In this document: piece after piece, positions 62,277 through 64,000 of the stretch
Numbering within the stretch: the stretch's first letter is position 1
Layout: the number at the start of each line of letters is the position of its first letter
Source of the DNA: Haloferax sp. Atlit-12N
GTDB lineage: Archaea; Halobacteriota; Halobacteria; Halobacteriales; Haloferacaceae
Assembly: GCF_003383095.1 (NCBI RefSeq)
Contig: NZ_PSYW01000003.1
Coordinates: forward strand, 372,001 to 436,000
Length of the DNA stretch: 64,000 nt
Direction: 5' to 3'
Notes under the pieces: generated by a model
What the model was told of the DNA's origin: nothing
Databases searched by the model: none
The model's input: the letters and a program-made list of their open reading frames with translations, nothing else
Position numbers and translations under genes: made by a program

Positions 62277-63239
62277 ATGAAACGGAGAACGTTTCTGGCA
62301 AGTGCTGGAATTGGCCTCGCAACCGCAGCAGCGGGCTGTACCTCCCAAGCAACTTCGGATGGATCATCCACAACTGAGACAGAAACGTCAACCACAGAAG
62401 AGACACAGACCGAGACTGAGCAAATGCAGGAACGTACGCACATCAAGTCCGGAGACACGGTCGAACGAACTGTCGGGACCAAATCGCTCGAAGAGCGTGG
62501 CCTCAGAAAAGCTCACCACGTCGCGTTTGGAAACCCCACCGAGGAGACCCATCACGGAACGATTACGGTTTCGAAGGCCGGCGAGACCGTGTTTGAGGAA
62601 TCGGTGGAACTCGAAGCGAACGCGAGCATCGTTGTATCACTCACCGATCTCGATACGTACGCAGCCCGCGTGACAGTTCCCGAGTTGGATGCGACTGAAG
62701 AGGTTACTATCAGTCCTAGCCAATTCACCTGTAACGTGACCCGAACGACGATCAGCGTTCAAGACGATGGTACGCTTGACTCGATCGGTGTTTCGACGCG
62801 TATGGCGTGTCCCGGTGTTGTCAGCGAAAATGCCTCCACTGATGGGCTAGCGTCGCACACACTCGGTGACGATCCGATTCCTGCGGATACAGGGAAATTC
62901 AGCCACACGCTCATGCTTCGGAATCCATCGGACGACACGTGGACGACCCGAATTCTCGTCGAGGACGACTCGACAACGCAGTTCGATGGGGTCTACACGG
63001 TCGAACCCGAGGGGACGGTACTGATCACCCTCAGTGAGAGGGGGACGTACACTCTATCGATGGGTGTGATCGAAACAGGGACGACGGTGACTGAGCAAGT
63101 TACGCCCAAAAACTTCGACTGTAACGAGTCCTCAACGCGAGCAGAAATCAACGCTGCGGGAGAACTCACGGCTAGCACCGTCTCGACGCTCATGGGTTGT
63201 AATATAGGGGCGAATACGACGAACGAATCGTCCGAGTAG
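62277..63239 (+). CDS. Tat lipoprotein of unknown function
   Basis: A 320-residue surface lipoprotein. The signal MKRRTFLASAGIGLATAAAG ends in a lipobox AAGC, so Cys22 is lipidated. A Thr/Glu/Ser-rich linker (about 25-55) leads to two tandem beta-sandwich domains (about 60-170 and 190-310) with similar openings, KAHHVAFGNPTEETHHGTI and FSHTLMLRNPSDDTWTTRI, so they probably arose by duplication; both contain paired Cys residues. No family was recognised. Codon use is less GC-biased than neighbours, and the gene sits between 18-bp inverted repeats, hinting at acquisition. The ATG at 62277 follows a TTG at 62271. Confidence 0.78.
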   Translation: MKRRTFLASAGIGLATAAAGCTSQATSDGSSTTETETSTTEETQTETEQMQERTHIKSGDTVERTVGTKSLEERGLRKAHHVAFGNPTEETHHGTITVSKAGETVFEESVELEANASIVVSLTDLDTYAARVTVPELDATEEVTISPSQFTCNVTRTTISVQDDGTLDSIGVSTRMACPGVVSENASTDGLASHTLGDDPIPADTGKFSHTLMLRNPSDDTWTTRILVEDDSTTQFDGVYTVEPEGTVLITLSERGTYTLSMGVIETGTTVTEQVTPKNFDCNESSTRAEINAAGELTASTVSTLMGCNIGANTTNESSE

Positions 63240-63795
63240 AGCTGCGAGCGTAGTAACTCTCCTCACGCCTCTAAGAGTCCACACGTACGTTTGCACTAAT
63301 AGTTCACCCTCATCTCCTGCGGATAGAATCATTCGATGTCCTGAGAATCGTAAATAAGGAACGCATCAAAATCATCCTCCGAGGTTGTGAGGATTTTCAG
63401 ACCCATCGTAACGGCCCAAGTGGTGATCAAAGTGGATGACCGTCATCCGAGCGGCCAGCGAGCCGCTCCAATTACGCCAGCGAGCATCGAGTGTAACACT
63501 CGACGATTCAGCAGTAATCACCTCCAGCTCGTTCCGATTCTGCGTTAATTTTAAATAAAATGAAAATCTGGATAACACGGATAGCTGTGTAATGTGTGTG
63601 GTTCGTTCTCATTCACTCTCGCGTCCCGAAATCGAAGTCTCTGATCACTCAAAAAGCGTCGAACGTTCCGGACTGCAAGCGACGGTAGCTGAGAATACAG
63701 CACAGGGTAGCCAACCCCGGCACGAAACTGACGAATGAACCGATATACGGCTCGTAGCACAACTGCTTTCCACGACGAAAGTAAACACCACCAGT
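63240..63795. other. 556-nt lower-GC region before mobA
   Basis: No supportable gene; minus-strand frames at 63372-63578 and 63551-63760 lack motifs and good codon use. It contains the right arm of the 18-bp inverted repeat and the AT-rich stretch TTTTAAATAAAATGAAAATC near 63548. Confidence 0.45.
63373..63390. repeat. Right arm of the 18-bp perfect inverted repeat
   Basis: Partner of 61968-61985; the two arms enclose about 1.4 kb holding the lipoprotein gene. Confidence 0.75.
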
Positions 63796-64000
63796 ATGCG
63801 AACTGGTGTCATCATCGCCGGCGGGTACTCGACGCGATTCGGTGAGGAGGACAAAGCAGTCGCTTCGCTCGCTGGAACCCCTCTCATCCGGCGCGTCGCC
63901 GACCGGATGGCGGGTGTCATCGACAGCCTCGTCGTCAACTGCCGACCGGAGCAGACTGCTGCGCTCCGAACCGCGCTCGACGGCTACGACCACCCGATAA
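63796..64000 (+). CDS. mobA: Molybdenum cofactor guanylyltransferase MobA, N-terminal part
   Basis: Only the first 68 codons are in the window; the frame is still open at the end. MRTGVIIAGGYSTRFGEEDK is the nucleotidyltransferase GTP-binding loop, normally GGRSTRFGxxDKA, with a Tyr here in the usual Arg position. LAGTPLIRRVADRM follows. MobA attaches GMP to molybdopterin; in this organism it would supply molybdenum enzymes, and the tungsten-type AOR encoded at 45513 also needs a pterin cofactor. No operon partner is visible. Confidence 0.88.
   Translation, partial: MRTGVIIAGGYSTRFGEEDKAVASLAGTPLIRRVADRMAGVIDSLVVNCRPEQTAALRTALDGYDHPI

Overview
The window reads as a chromosomal stretch of a halophilic archaeon of the Haloferax type. 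GC is high, the predicted proteins are very acidic, twin-arginine (Tat) signals dominate the secretome, and several families are typical of haloarchaea: TFB, bat-type HTH-10 regulators, haloarchaeal CalY-like proteins, leaderless promoters and class III aminotransferases. The genus is an inference from style. No rRNA, tRNA, CRISPR array or intact insertion sequence was recognised.

Layout. (1) 1-5070: the 3' part of a CPH-type copper ATPase, an orphan pair of phage-type tail-tube proteins, small membrane and TRAM proteins, and a TFB without zinc-ribbon cysteines. (2) 5172-9649: a MacB/LolCDE-like ABC operon led by an exported protein. (3) 9852-13472: an eIF1/SUI1 protein, a bat-type regulator, a calcium-repeat membrane protein with an internal winged helix, and a lipoprotein. 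(4) 13823-18875: a methyltransferase, a small acidic ORF, a PQQ-type propeller lipoprotein, an HTH regulator and an EamA transporter. (5) 18969-22805: a divergent histidine kinase and response regulator. (6) 23013-27865: a compact operon of two SipW-type secreted TasA/CalY-like proteins, a dedicated signal peptidase and a membrane-anchored protein whose C-terminus repeats the TasA/CalY signature.

(7) 29695-48032: a catabolic island best explained as ectoine (possibly hydroxyectoine) uptake and degradation. It holds a DoeA-like M24 hydrolase that lacks the metal ligands, glutamate dehydrogenase, a D-lactate-type FAD/Fe-S dehydrogenase, a 2-hydroxyacid dehydrogenase, an M20 deacylase, a threonine-dehydratase-like enzyme, two class III aminotransferases, a BCCT transporter, RidA, a tungsten-type aldehyde:ferredoxin oxidoreductase and an IclR regulator. 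A 14-bp motif recurs in front of its first and last operons. A plausible flow is: BCCT import, ring opening by the M24 enzyme, deacylation by the M20 enzyme, transamination of diaminobutyrate, oxidation of the semialdehyde by AOR, and 2-oxoglutarate recycling by GDH.

(8) 48700-61151: sugar-related genes (inositol-phosphatase-like enzyme, universal stress protein, GntP permease), then a Tat-secreted polysaccharide locus: GH43-ricin, a giant GH2 beta-galactosidase interrupted by two LamG-like domains, and a second GH43-ricin. (9) 61152-63795: a lower-GC, gene-poor stretch around one Tat lipoprotein, flanked by an 18-bp perfect inverted repeat and probably acquired. (10) 63796 to the end: the start of mobA.
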